A stretch of 64,000 nt of DNA from Serripes groenlandicus (lineage: Eukaryota; Mollusca; Bivalvia; Cardiida; Cardiidae), in contig JASEVX010000116.1 in NCBI GenBank assembly GCA_031761405.1, positions 496,001 to 560,000 of the forward strand. Reading direction: 5' to 3'. The notes under the pieces were generated by a model. The model saw only the letters and a program-made list of their open reading frames with translations. It had not been told where the DNA came from and did no database searches. A program made the translations under genes and the position numbers. Positions 1 to 10,400 of this stretch are shown here, in pieces (the stretch's first letter is position 1; each line of letters starts with the position of its first letter).

Positions 1-8
1 TCGTGTTG

Positions 9-25
9 TTCTGTGGTGTCTTGAT
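9..25. repeat. Linker 17-mer, single copy
   Basis: One copy of TTCTGTGGTGTCTTGAT lies between GTCGTGTTG and ATCTGCAG. The minus strand reads ATCAAGACACCACAGAA. Confidence 0.9.
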
Positions 26-446
26 ATCTGCAGCCAGCCCGCGTTCCAGTAGAATATATATGAAATGGAGACACGGAATCGAGTTAGACAGTGGTCAATT
101 GCACGGCGGTTTTCGTTAGGTCGGGGCCTAACACTTAACGATTACGAGTAGAACTAACAGGAGGATACGTTGAAGACATCTACTGTACTGACAGCTTTGT
201 CAGACCTGCTGCAGTGTTTTGAAATCATAGTGGCGCTGACGCGACACGGTTGAAAACGGCCGTAAAGCCGTTCAAACCTGCTGCAGGCTTGTGTCGAGTC
301 AATGCTAATACCATTTCAAAGAGGTTACGATTAGAGTAGAACAGAGGGAAGGGACGCGTGTAAGACATATAAGTAAAAGTAAGTAAATAACGTGAAAAAA
401 GGAGCTCAACTCACCTTTAGGAAGTGATGTACCCGCCGTCGTGTTG
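9..446. repeat. Representative one-copy unit (438 bp)
   Basis: This is a complete unit from the start of one linker to the start of the next. It has a single 17-mer (9-25), then the EcoRV/PstI-like ATATCTGCAG, then the body ending in CCGCCGTCGTGTTG. It is the shortest unit form in the window. Confidence 0.92.
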
Positions 447-880
447 TTCTGTGGTGTCTTGATATCTGCAGCCAGCCCGCGTTCCAGTAGAATATATATG
501 AAATGGAGACACGGAATCGAGTTAGACAGTGGTCAATTGCACGGCGGTTTTCGTTAGGTCGGGGCCTAACACTTAACGATTACGAGTAGAACTAACAGGA
601 GGATACGTTGAAGACATCTACTGTACTGACAGCTTTGTCAGACCTGCTGCAGTGTTTTGAAATCATAGTGGCGCTGACGCGACACGGTTGAAAACGGCCG
701 TAAAGCCGTTCAAACCTGCTGCAGGCTTGTGTCGAGTCAATGCTAATACCATTTCAAAGAGGTTACGATTAGAGTAGAACAGAGGGAAGGGACGCGTGTA
801 AGACATATAAGTAAAAGTAAGTAAATAACGTGAAAAAAGGAGCTCAACTCACCTTTAGGAAGTGATGTACCCGCCGTCGT

Positions 881-928
881 GTCTGTGTGTCTTGTTCTGT
901 GGTGTCTTGATTTCTGTGGTGTCTTGAT
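881..928. repeat. Irregular linker, unit 3
   Basis: Two good 17-mers are preceded by GTCTGTGTGTCTTG, a degenerate extra piece rich in GTGT. This is the first unit with more than one 17-mer and with the extra GA in the body. Confidence 0.85.
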
Positions 929-1351
929 ATCTGCAGCCAGCCCGCGTTCCAGTAGAATATATATGAAATGGAGACACGGAGAATCGAGTTAGACAGTGGT
1001 CAATTGCACGGCGGTTTTCGTTAGGTCGGGGCCTAACACTTAACGATTACGAGTAGAACTAACAGGAGGATACGTTGAAGACATCTACTGTACTGACAGC
1101 TTTGTCAGACCTGCTGCAGTGTTTTGAAATCATAGTGGCGCTGACGCGACACGGTTGAAAACGGCCGTAAAGCCGTTCAAACCTGCTGCAGGCTTGTGTC
1201 GAGTCAATGCTAATACCATTTCAAAGAGGTTACGATTAGAGTAGAACAGAGGGAAGGGACGCGTGTAAGACATATAAGTAAAAGTAAGTAAATAACGTGA
1301 AAAAAGGAGCTCAACTCACCTTTAGGAAGTGATGTACCCGCCGTCGTGTTG

Positions 1352-1401
1352 TTCTGTGGTGTCTTGATTCTGTGGTGTCTTGATTTCTGTGGTGTCTTGA
1401 T
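1352..1401. repeat. Linker variant 17+16+17, unit 4
   Basis: Three copies, the middle one lacking one T. The identical 50-bp linker recurs at 23419-23468 and 23892-23941, about 22 kb away. Confidence 0.88.
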
Positions 1402-1824
1402 ATCTGCAGCCAGCCCGCGTTCCAGTAGAATATATATGAAATGGAGACACGGAGAATCGAGTTAGACAGTGGTCAATTGCACGGCGGTTTTCGTTAGGTC
1501 GGGGCCTAACACTTAACGATTACGAGTAGAACTAACAGGAGGATACGTTGAAGACATCTACTGTACTGACAGCTTTGTCAGACCTGCTGCAGTGTTTTGA
1601 AATCATAGTGGCGCTGACGCGACACGGTTGAAAACGGCCGTAAAGCCGTTCAAACCTGCTGCAGGCTTGTGTCGAGTCAATGCTAATACCATTTCAAAGA
1701 GGTTACGATTAGAGTAGAACAGAGGGAAGGGACGCGTGTAAGACATATAAGTAAAAGTAAGTAAATAACGTGAAAAAAGGAGCTCAACTCACCTTTAGGA
1801 AGTGATGTACCCGCCGTCGTGTTG

Positions 1825-1873
1825 TTCTGTGGTGTCTTGTTCTGTGGTGTCTTGATTTCTGTGGTGTCTTGAT
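1825..1873. repeat. Linker variant 15+17+17, unit 5
   Basis: Three copies, the first lacking its last AT. The identical 49-bp linker recurs at 12403-12451 and 25291-25339. Confidence 0.88.
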
Positions 1874-2736
1874 ATCTGCAGCCAGCCCGCGTTCCAGTAG
1901 AATATATATGAAATGGAGACACGGAGAATCGAGTTAGACAGTGGTCAATTGCACGGCGGTTTTCGTTAGGTCGGGGCCTAACACTTAACGATTACGAGTA
2001 GAACTAACAGGAGGATACGTTGAAGACATCTACTGTACTGACAGCTTTGTCAGACCTGCTGCAGTGTTTTGAAATCATAGTGGCGCTGACGCGACACGGT
2101 TGAAAACGGCCGTAAAGCCGTTCAAACCTGCTGCAGGCTTGTGTCGAGTCAATGCTAATACCATTTCAAAGAGGTTACGATTAGAGTAGAACAGAGGGAA
2201 GGGACGCGTGTAAGACATATAAGTAAAAGTAAGTAAATAACGTGAAAAAAGGAGCTCAACTCACCTTTAGGAAGTGATGTACCCGCCGTCGTGTTGTTCT
2301 GTGGTGTCTTGATTTCTGTGGTGTCTTGATATCTGCAGCCAGCCCGCGTTCCAGTAGAATATATATGAAATGGAGACACGGAGAATCGAGTTAGACAGTG
2401 GTCAATTGCACGGCGGTTTTCGTTAGGTCGGGGCCTAACACTTAACGATTACGAGTAGAACTAACAGGAGGATACGTTGAAGACATCTACTGTACTGACA
2501 GCTTTGTCAGACCTGCTGCAGTGTTTTGAAATCATAGTGGCGCTGACGCGACACGGTTGAAAACGGCCGTAAAGCCGTTCAAACCTGCTGCAGGCTTGTG
2601 TCGAGTCAATGCTAATACCATTTCAAAGAGGTTACGATTAGAGTAGAACAGAGGGAAGGGACGCGTGTAAGACATATAAGTAAAAGTAAGTAAATAACGT
2701 GAAAAAAGGAGCTCAACTCACCTTTAGGAAGTGATG

Positions 2737-2776
2737 TACCCGCCGTCGTGTTGTTCTACCCGCCGTCGTGTTGTTC
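2737..2776. repeat. 20-bp tandem duplication spanning body end and linker start
   Basis: The segment 2737-2756 (starting TACCCGCCGTCG) is repeated exactly at 2757-2776, lengthening this unit to 477 bp. It is unique in the window. Confidence 0.9.
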
Positions 2777-3687
2777 TGTGGTGTCTTGATTTCTGTGGTG
2801 TCTTGATATCTGCAGCCAGCCCGCGTTCCAGTAGAATATATATGAAATGGAGACACGGAGAATCGAGTTAGACAGTGGTCAATTGCACGGCGGTTTTCGT
2901 TAGGTCGGGGCCTAACACTTAACGATTACGAGTAGAACTAACAGGAGGATACGTTGAAGACATCTACTGTACTGACAGCTTTGTCAGACCTGCTGCAGTG
3001 TTTTGAAATCATAGTGGCGCTGACGCGACACGGTTGAAAACGGCCGTAAAGCCGTTCAAACCTGCTGCAGGCTTGTGTCGAGTCAATGCTAATACCATTT
3101 CAAAGAGGTTACGATTAGAGTAGAACAGAGGGAAGGGACGCGTGTAAGACATATAAGTAAAAGTAAGTAAATAACGTGAAAAAAGGAGCTCAACTCACCT
3201 TTAGGAAGTGATGTACCCGCCGTCGTGTTGTTCTGTGGTGTCTTGATTTCTGTGGTGTCTTGATATCTGCAGCCAGCCCGCGTTCCAGTAGAATATATAT
3301 GAAATGGAGACACGGAGAATCGAGTTAGACAGTGGTCAATTGCACGGCGGTTTTCGTTAGGTCGGGGCCTAACACTTAACGATTACGAGTAGAACTAACA
3401 GGAGGATACGTTGAAGACATCTACTGTACTGACAGCTTTGTCAGACCTGCTGCAGTGTTTTGAAATCATAGTGGCGCTGACGCGACACGGTTGAAAACGG
3501 CCGTAAAGCCGTTCAAACCTGCTGCAGGCTTGTGTCGAGTCAATGCTAATACCATTTCAAAGAGGTTACGATTAGAGTAGAACAGAGGGAAGGGACGCGT
3601 GTAAGACATATAAGTAAAAGTAAGTAAATAACGTGAAAAAAGGAGCTCAACTCACCTTTAGGAAGTGATGTACCCGCCGTCGTGTTG

Positions 3688-3725
3688 TTCTGTGGTGTCT
3701 TGATTCTGTTCTGTGGTGTCTTGAT
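3688..3725. repeat. Irregular linker 17+4+17, unit 9
   Basis: Two 17-mers are separated by a four-base remnant of a third copy, giving a 461-bp spacing. Confidence 0.85.
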
Positions 3726-4148
3726 ATCTGCAGCCAGCCCGCGTTCCAGTAGAATATATATGAAATGGAGACACGGAGAATCGAGTTAGACAGTGGTCAA
3801 TTGCACGGCGGTTTTCGTTAGGTCGGGGCCTAACACTTAACGATTACGAGTAGAACTAACAGGAGGATACGTTGAAGACATCTACTGTACTGACAGCTTT
3901 GTCAGACCTGCTGCAGTGTTTTGAAATCATAGTGGCGCTGACGCGACACGGTTGAAAACGGCCGTAAAGCCGTTCAAACCTGCTGCAGGCTTGTGTCGAG
4001 TCAATGCTAATACCATTTCAAAGAGGTTACGATTAGAGTAGAACAGAGGGAAGGGACGCGTGTAAGACATATAAGTAAAAGTAAGTAAATAACGTGAAAA
4101 AAGGAGCTCAACTCACCTTTAGGAAGTGATGTACCCGCCGTCGTGTTG

Positions 4149-4190
4149 TTCTGTGGTGTCTTGATTTCTGTGGTGTCTTGATTGTCTGAT
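4149..4190. repeat. Irregular linker, unit 10
   Basis: Two 17-mers are followed by TGTCTGAT, which replaces the usual AT before CTGCAG (six extra bases). The EcoRV site present in other units is lost here. Confidence 0.85.
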
Positions 4191-4573
4191 CTGCAGCCAG
4201 CCCGCGTTCCAGTAGAATATATATGAAATGGAGACACGGAGAATCGAGTTAGACAGTGGTCAATTGCACGGCGGTTTTCGTTAGGTCGGGGCCTAACACT
4301 TAACGATTACGAGTAGAACTAACAGGAGGATACGTTGAAGACATCTACTGTACTGACAGCTTTGTCAGACCTGCTGCAGTGTTTTGAAATCATAGTGGCG
4401 CTGACGCGACACGGTTGAAAACGGCCGTAAAGCCGTTCAAACCTGCTGCAGGCTTGTGTCGAGTCAATGCTAATACCATTTCAAAGAGGTTACGATTAGA
4501 GTAGAACAGAGGGAAGGGACGCGTGTAAGACATATAAGTAAAAGTAAGTAAATAACGTGAAAAAAGGAGCTCA

Positions 4574-4650
4574 ACTCACCTTTAGGAAGTGATGTACCCG
4601 CCGTCGTGTTGTTCTGTGGTGTCTTGATTTCTGTGGTGTCTTGATATCTG
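4574..4650 (-). other. Minus-strand splice-like signals bracketing the linker (speculative micro-exon)
   Basis: On the minus strand CAG (4648-4650) precedes a 68-nt segment (4580-4647) that ends AAAG and is followed at once by GTGAGT (4574-4579), a strong match to the 5' splice-site consensus. Two CTAAC motifs (branch-point-like) and a moderately pyrimidine-rich stretch lie upstream. The segment would be 51, 68 or 85 nt in the one-, two- and three-copy classes, so only the one-copy form preserves frame. A string of such exons could not be coding in the 457- or 473-bp units. It may be a relic of a gene fragment that was captured and amplified, or chance. Confidence 0.2.
4612..4645. repeat. Linker minisatellite, two 17-mers
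   Basis: Two perfect adjacent 17-mers at 4612-4628 and 4629-4645. This is the standard linker of Block III. Since 17 is not a multiple of three, each copy reads in a different frame. Confidence 0.94.
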
Positions 4651-4736
4651 CAGCCAGCCCGCGTTCCAGTAGAATATATATGAAATGGAGACACGGAGAA
4701 TCGAGTTAGACAGTGGTCAATTGCACGGCGGTTTTC

Positions 4737-4754
4737 GTTAGGTCGGGGCCTAAC
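4737..4754. other. Perfect inverted repeat GTTAGG/CCTAAC
   Basis: Six-base arms at 4737-4742 and 4749-4754 flank the loop TCGGGG. It is repeated in every unit; one unit has an A inserted in the right arm at 42937. Confidence 0.6.
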
Positions 4755-4809
4755 ACTTAACGATTACGAGTAGAACTAACAGGAGGATACGTTGAAGACA
4801 TCTACTGTA

Positions 4810-4825
4810 CTGACAGCTTTGTCAG
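4810..4825. other. Perfect inverted repeat CTGACA/TGTCAG
   Basis: Six-base arms at 4810-4815 and 4820-4825 flank the tetraloop GCTT. It lies immediately before the first 11-bp direct repeat and is unchanged in every unit I read. Confidence 0.6.
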
Positions 4826-4908
4826 ACCTGCTGCAGTGTTTTGAAATCATAGTGGCGCTGACGCGACACGGTTGAAAACGGCCGTAAAGCCGTTCAAACC
4901 TGCTGCAG
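4826..4908. repeat. Pair of 11-bp direct repeats ACCTGCTGCAG in the body
   Basis: Identical copies lie at 4826-4836 and 4898-4908, with starts 72 bp apart. They bracket the 5' side of the compound hairpin, and the second copy overlaps its internal loop. Each contains CTGCAG. They may be a relic of an older internal duplication, but the intervening sequence shows no further similarity that I can see. Confidence 0.6.
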
Positions 4909-4918
4909 GCTTGTGTCG
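4864..4918. other. 55-nt compound inverted repeat in the unit body (representative copy)
   Basis: The outer arms are CGACAC (4864-4869) and GTGTCG (4913-4918). Inside, GGTTGAA (4870-4876) pairs with TTCAAACC (4893-4900) with one bulged base. CGGC (4879-4882) pairs with GCCG (4889-4892) around the loop CGTAAA. An asymmetric internal loop of about 12 nt (TGCTGCAGGCTT) lies on the 3' side. Almost every unit has the same sequence; exceptions are a loop deletion near 28869 and a one-base gain near 54440 and 60591. The fold could form as RNA or as extruded single-stranded DNA on either strand. It does not match a tRNA or another RNA family I know. Confidence 0.6.
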
Positions 4919-4954
4919 AGTCAATGCTAATACCATTTCAAAGAGGTTACGATT

Positions 4955-4976
4955 AGAGTAGAACAGAGGGAAGGGA
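4955..4976. other. Purine-rich tract (pyrimidine-rich on minus strand)
   Basis: This 22-nt stretch is all purine on the plus strand except for one T and one C. It is followed at 4989-5012 by an A-rich stretch with repeated AAGTAA motifs and, a little further, by A6 at 5017-5022. No function is assigned; the composition is simply unlike the rest of the unit. Confidence 0.45.
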
Positions 4977-6439
4977 CGCGTGTAAGACATATAAGTAAAA
5001 GTAAGTAAATAACGTGAAAAAAGGAGCTCAACTCACCTTTAGGAAGTGATGTACCCGCCGTCGTGTTGTTCTGTGGTGTCTTGATTTCTGTGGTGTCTTG
5101 ATATCTGCAGCCAGCCCGCGTTCCAGTAGAATATATATGAAATGGAGACACGGAGAATCGAGTTAGACAGTGGTCAATTGCACGGCGGTTTTCGTTAGGT
5201 CGGGGCCTAACACTTAACGATTACGAGTAGAACTAACAGGAGGATACGTTGAAGACATCTACTGTACTGACAGCTTTGTCAGACCTGCTGCAGTGTTTTG
5301 AAATCATAGTGGCGCTGACGCGACACGGTTGAAAACGGCCGTAAAGCCGTTCAAACCTGCTGCAGGCTTGTGTCGAGTCAATGCTAATACCATTTCAAAG
5401 AGGTTACGATTAGAGTAGAACAGAGGGAAGGGACGCGTGTAAGACATATAAGTAAAAGTAAGTAAATAACGTGAAAAAAGGAGCTCAACTCACCTTTAGG
5501 AAGTGATGTACCCGCCGTCGTGTTGTTCTGTGGTGTCTTGATTTCTGTGGTGTCTTGATATCTGCAGCCAGCCCGCGTTCCAGTAGAATATATATGAAAT
5601 GGAGACACGGAGAATCGAGTTAGACAGTGGTCAATTGCACGGCGGTTTTCGTTAGGTCGGGGCCTAACACTTAACGATTACGAGTAGAACTAACAGGAGG
5701 ATACGTTGAAGACATCTACTGTACTGACAGCTTTGTCAGACCTGCTGCAGTGTTTTGAAATCATAGTGGCGCTGACGCGACACGGTTGAAAACGGCCGTA
5801 AAGCCGTTCAAACCTGCTGCAGGCTTGTGTCGAGTCAATGCTAATACCATTTCAAAGAGGTTACGATTAGAGTAGAACAGAGGGAAGGGACGCGTGTAAG
5901 ACATATAAGTAAAAGTAAGTAAATAACGTGAAAAAAGGAGCTCAACTCACCTTTAGGAAGTGATGTACCCGCCGTCGTGTTGTTCTGTGGTGTCTTGATT
6001 TCTGTGGTGTCTTGATATCTGCAGCCAGCCCGCGTTCCAGTAGAATATATATGAAATGGAGACACGGAGAATCGAGTTAGACAGTGGTCAATTGCACGGC
6101 GGTTTTCGTTAGGTCGGGGCCTAACACTTAACGATTACGAGTAGAACTAACAGGAGGATACGTTGAAGACATCTACTGTACTGACAGCTTTGTCAGACCT
6201 GCTGCAGTGTTTTGAAATCATAGTGGCGCTGACGCGACACGGTTGAAAACGGCCGTAAAGCCGTTCAAACCTGCTGCAGGCTTGTGTCGAGTCAATGCTA
6301 ATACCATTTCAAAGAGGTTACGATTAGAGTAGAACAGAGGGAAGGGACGCGTGTAAGACATATAAGTAAAAGTAAGTAAATAACGTGAAAAAAGGAGCTC
6401 AACTCACCTTTAGGAAGTGATGTACCCGCCGTCGTGTTG

Positions 6440-6490
6440 TTCTCGTCGGTGTCTTGTTCTGTGGTGTCTTGATTTCTGTGGTGTCTTGAT
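6440..6490. repeat. Three-copy linker with degenerate first copy, unit 15
   Basis: The first copy reads TTCTCGTCGGTGTCTTG and the next two are canonical. The unit is 474 bp, an isolated three-copy unit inside the two-copy block. Confidence 0.85.
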
Positions 6491-7370
6491 ATCTGCAGCC
6501 AGCCCGCGTTCCAGTAGAATATATATGAAATGGAGACACGGAGAATCGAGTTAGACAGTGGTCAATTGCACGGCGGTTTTCGTTAGGTCGGGGCCTAACA
6601 CTTAACGATTACGAGTAGAACTAACAGGAGGATACGTTGAAGACATCTACTGTACTGACAGCTTTGTCAGACCTGCTGCAGTGTTTTGAAATCATAGTGG
6701 CGCTGACGCGACACGGTTGAAAACGGCCGTAAAGCCGTTCAAACCTGCTGCAGGCTTGTGTCGAGTCAATGCTAATACCATTTCAAAGAGGTTACGATTA
6801 GAGTAGAACAGAGGGAAGGGACGCGTGTAAGACATATAAGTAAAAGTAAGTAAATAACGTGAAAAAAGGAGCTCAACTCACCTTTAGGAAGTGATGTACC
6901 CGCCGTCGTGTTGTTCTGTGGTGTCTTGATTTCTGTGGTGTCTTGATATCTGCAGCCAGCCCGCGTTCCAGTAGAATATATATGAAATGGAGACACGGAG
7001 AATCGAGTTAGACAGTGGTCAATTGCACGGCGGTTTTCGTTAGGTCGGGGCCTAACACTTAACGATTACGAGTAGAACTAACAGGAGGATACGTTGAAGA
7101 CATCTACTGTACTGACAGCTTTGTCAGACCTGCTGCAGTGTTTTGAAATCATAGTGGCGCTGACGCGACACGGTTGAAAACGGCCGTAAAGCCGTTCAAA
7201 CCTGCTGCAGGCTTGTGTCGAGTCAATGCTAATACCATTTCAAAGAGGTTACGATTAGAGTAGAACAGAGGGAAGGGACGCGTGTAAGACATATAAGTAA
7301 AAGTAAGTAAATAACGTGAAAAAAGGAGCTCAACTCACCTTTAGGAAGTGATGTACCCGCCGTCGTGTTG

Positions 7371-7409
7371 TTCTGTGGTGTCTTGGTCTGATTTCTGTGG
7401 TGTCTTGAT
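7371..7409. repeat. Irregular linker with five extra bases, unit 17
   Basis: GTCTG is inserted between the two 17-mers (CTTGGTCTGATTTCTG), giving a 462-bp spacing. Confidence 0.85.
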
Positions 7410-10400
7410 ATCTGCAGCCAGCCCGCGTTCCAGTAGAATATATATGAAATGGAGACACGGAGAATCGAGTTAGACAGTGGTCAATTGCACGGCGGTTTTC
7501 GTTAGGTCGGGGCCTAACACTTAACGATTACGAGTAGAACTAACAGGAGGATACGTTGAAGACATCTACTGTACTGACAGCTTTGTCAGACCTGCTGCAG
7601 TGTTTTGAAATCATAGTGGCGCTGACGCGACACGGTTGAAAACGGCCGTAAAGCCGTTCAAACCTGCTGCAGGCTTGTGTCGAGTCAATGCTAATACCAT
7701 TTCAAAGAGGTTACGATTAGAGTAGAACAGAGGGAAGGGACGCGTGTAAGACATATAAGTAAAAGTAAGTAAATAACGTGAAAAAAGGAGCTCAACTCAC
7801 CTTTAGGAAGTGATGTACCCGCCGTCGTGTTGTTCTGTGGTGTCTTGATTTCTGTGGTGTCTTGATATCTGCAGCCAGCCCGCGTTCCAGTAGAATATAT
7901 ATGAAATGGAGACACGGAGAATCGAGTTAGACAGTGGTCAATTGCACGGCGGTTTTCGTTAGGTCGGGGCCTAACACTTAACGATTACGAGTAGAACTAA
8001 CAGGAGGATACGTTGAAGACATCTACTGTACTGACAGCTTTGTCAGACCTGCTGCAGTGTTTTGAAATCATAGTGGCGCTGACGCGACACGGTTGAAAAC
8101 GGCCGTAAAGCCGTTCAAACCTGCTGCAGGCTTGTGTCGAGTCAATGCTAATACCATTTCAAAGAGGTTACGATTAGAGTAGAACAGAGGGAAGGGACGC
8201 GTGTAAGACATATAAGTAAAAGTAAGTAAATAACGTGAAAAAAGGAGCTCAACTCACCTTTAGGAAGTGATGTACCCGCCGTCGTGTTGTTCTGTGGTGT
8301 CTTGATTTCTGTGGTGTCTTGATATCTGCAGCCAGCCCGCGTTCCAGTAGAATATATATGAAATGGAGACACGGAGAATCGAGTTAGACAGTGGTCAATT
8401 GCACGGCGGTTTTCGTTAGGTCGGGGCCTAACACTTAACGATTACGAGTAGAACTAACAGGAGGATACGTTGAAGACATCTACTGTACTGACAGCTTTGT
8501 CAGACCTGCTGCAGTGTTTTGAAATCATAGTGGCGCTGACGCGACACGGTTGAAAACGGCCGTAAAGCCGTTCAAACCTGCTGCAGGCTTGTGTCGAGTC
8601 AATGCTAATACCATTTCAAAGAGGTTACGATTAGAGTAGAACAGAGGGAAGGGACGCGTGTAAGACATATAAGTAAAAGTAAGTAAATAACGTGAAAAAA
8701 GGAGCTCAACTCACCTTTAGGAAGTGATGTACCCGCCGTCGTGTTGTTCTGTGGTGTCTTGATTTCTGTGGTGTCTTGATATCTGCAGCCAGCCCGCGTT
8801 CCAGTAGAATATATATGAAATGGAGACACGGAGAATCGAGTTAGACAGTGGTCAATTGCACGGCGGTTTTCGTTAGGTCGGGGCCTAACACTTAACGATT
8901 ACGAGTAGAACTAACAGGAGGATACGTTGAAGACATCTACTGTACTGACAGCTTTGTCAGACCTGCTGCAGTGTTTTGAAATCATAGTGGCGCTGACGCG
9001 ACACGGTTGAAAACGGCCGTAAAGCCGTTCAAACCTGCTGCAGGCTTGTGTCGAGTCAATGCTAATACCATTTCAAAGAGGTTACGATTAGAGTAGAACA
9101 GAGGGAAGGGACGCGTGTAAGACATATAAGTAAAAGTAAGTAAATAACGTGAAAAAAGGAGCTCAACTCACCTTTAGGAAGTGATGTACCCGCCGTCGTG
9201 TTGTTCTGTGGTGTCTTGATTTCTGTGGTGTCTTGATATCTGCAGCCAGCCCGCGTTCCAGTAGAATATATATGAAATGGAGACACGGAGAATCGAGTTA
9301 GACAGTGGTCAATTGCACGGCGGTTTTCGTTAGGTCGGGGCCTAACACTTAACGATTACGAGTAGAACTAACAGGAGGATACGTTGAAGACATCTACTGT
9401 ACTGACAGCTTTGTCAGACCTGCTGCAGTGTTTTGAAATCATAGTGGCGCTGACGCGACACGGTTGAAAACGGCCGTAAAGCCGTTCAAACCTGCTGCAG
9501 GCTTGTGTCGAGTCAATGCTAATACCATTTCAAAGAGGTTACGATTAGAGTAGAACAGAGGGAAGGGACGCGTGTAAGACATATAAGTAAAAGTAAGTAA
9601 ATAACGTGAAAAAAGGAGCTCAACTCACCTTTAGGAAGTGATGTACCCGCCGTCGTGTTGTTCTGTGGTGTCTTGATTTCTGTGGTGTCTTGATATCTGC
9701 AGCCAGCCCGCGTTCCAGTAGAATATATATGAAATGGAGACACGGAGAATCGAGTTAGACAGTGGTCAATTGCACGGCGGTTTTCGTTAGGTCGGGGCCT
9801 AACACTTAACGATTACGAGTAGAACTAACAGGAGGATACGTTGAAGACATCTACTGTACTGACAGCTTTGTCAGACCTGCTGCAGTGTTTTGAAATCATA
9901 GTGGCGCTGACGCGACACGGTTGAAAACGGCCGTAAAGCCGTTCAAACCTGCTGCAGGCTTGTGTCGAGTCAATGCTAATACCATTTCAAAGAGGTTACG
10001 ATTAGAGTAGAACAGAGGGAAGGGACGCGTGTAAGACATATAAGTAAAAGTAAGTAAATAACGTGAAAAAAGGAGCTCAACTCACCTTTAGGAAGTGATG
10101 TACCCGCCGTCGTGTTGTTCTGTGGTGTCTTGATTTCTGTGGTGTCTTGATATCTGCAGCCAGCCCGCGTTCCAGTAGAATATATATGAAATGGAGACAC
10201 GGAGAATCGAGTTAGACAGTGGTCAATTGCACGGCGGTTTTCGTTAGGTCGGGGCCTAACACTTAACGATTACGAGTAGAACTAACAGGAGGATACGTTG
10301 AAGACATCTACTGTACTGACAGCTTTGTCAGACCTGCTGCAGTGTTTTGAAATCATAGTGGCGCTGACGCGACACGGTTGAAAACGGCCGTAAAGCCGTT

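Larger units (their letters stand above)
1..880. repeat. Block I: 438-bp units with a single 17-mer
   Basis: Two units (CAC landmarks at 74 and 512) have one linker 17-mer each (9-25 and 447-463) and the short haplotype ACACGGAATCG. All other classes have ACACGGAGAATCG or a derivative, an extra GA. The period is exactly 438 bp, which is 457 minus one 17-mer minus the GA. The body otherwise matches the rest of the array, including TTTTGAAATC. This is the simplest unit seen and is plausibly the ancestral form, though loss of a 17-mer cannot be excluded. Confidence 0.93.
881..4611. repeat. Block II: transition zone of units with irregular linkers
   Basis: This zone holds units 3-10, with landmark spacings of 465, 473, 472, 457, 477, 457, 461 and 463 bp. 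From here on the body has ACACGGAGAATCG. Linkers hold two or three 17-mers, often with 15- or 16-bp truncated copies or short filler, and unit 7 carries a 20-bp duplication. The density of odd linkers is the highest in the window. It marks the changeover from one-copy to two-copy units and suggests slippage or unequal exchange centred on the 17-mer. Confidence 0.9.
4560..4681 (-). promoter_or_regulatory. Minus-strand TATATAT ... T6 module spanning the linker (speculative)
   Basis: On the minus strand TATATAT (4675-4681) is followed about 110 nt downstream by a six-T run (4560-4565). The 17-mer linker lies between. A start about 30 nt from the TATA-like motif and an end at T6 would give an RNA of about 70, 85 or 100 nt in one-, two- and three-copy units. 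T runs of this kind can end RNA polymerase III transcription. There is no recognisable box A or box B and no known upstream element, and TATATAT and T6 are common by chance. This is a hypothesis, repeated in nearly every unit. Confidence 0.2.
4612..5068. repeat. Representative two-copy unit (457 bp)
   Basis: This is a consensus unit of the left half of the array. The two 17-mers are at 4612-4645 and the body at 4646-5068. Hand counts give 209 G+C of 457 in one period and 26 CpG, close to random expectation. PstI-type CTGCAG occurs three times per unit, and EcoRV (GATATC) and MluI (ACGCGT) once each. The period is not a multiple of three. Confidence 0.94.

Noticed and set aside
4574..4611. Spliced-leader RNA gene array, suggested by AAAG/GTGAGT and tandem arrangement
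   Set aside because: The T-rich stretch after the donor does not resemble a proper Sm site, the upstream segment contains a variable number of 17-mers, which a leader would not tolerate, and it matches no leader sequence I know.
4470..4694. A minus-strand open frame of 74 codons, with a GTG start, repeated in nearly every two-copy unit
   Set aside because: It is a by-product of the repeat. Adding a 17-mer shifts the frame and destroys it in most three-copy units, with no sign of selection to keep it. The unit period is not a multiple of three, there is no recognised domain, and the hydrophobic stretch comes from the T-rich complement of the A-rich part of the body.
4734..4747. CENP-B-box-like sequence (TTCG ... 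CGGG)
   Set aside because: TTCG and CGGG are separated by six bases rather than seven, and the conserved central A is not in place, so the consensus is not met.
4737..4754. Telomere-like TTAGG and CCTAA motifs
   Set aside because: Each occurs once per arm of a hairpin and is not tandemly repeated.
4737..4760. Weak resemblance of GGTCGGGGCCT to the internal region of 5S rRNA genes
   Set aside because: Only about ten bases are similar. The rest of the 5S control region and the 5S fold are absent, so the array is not a 5S cluster.
4864..4918. tRNA gene or tRNA-derived SINE in the hairpin region
   Set aside because: GGTTTGAAC on the minus strand slightly resembles a B box, but no A box, anticodon arm or cloverleaf can be drawn, and the hairpin is only 55 nt.
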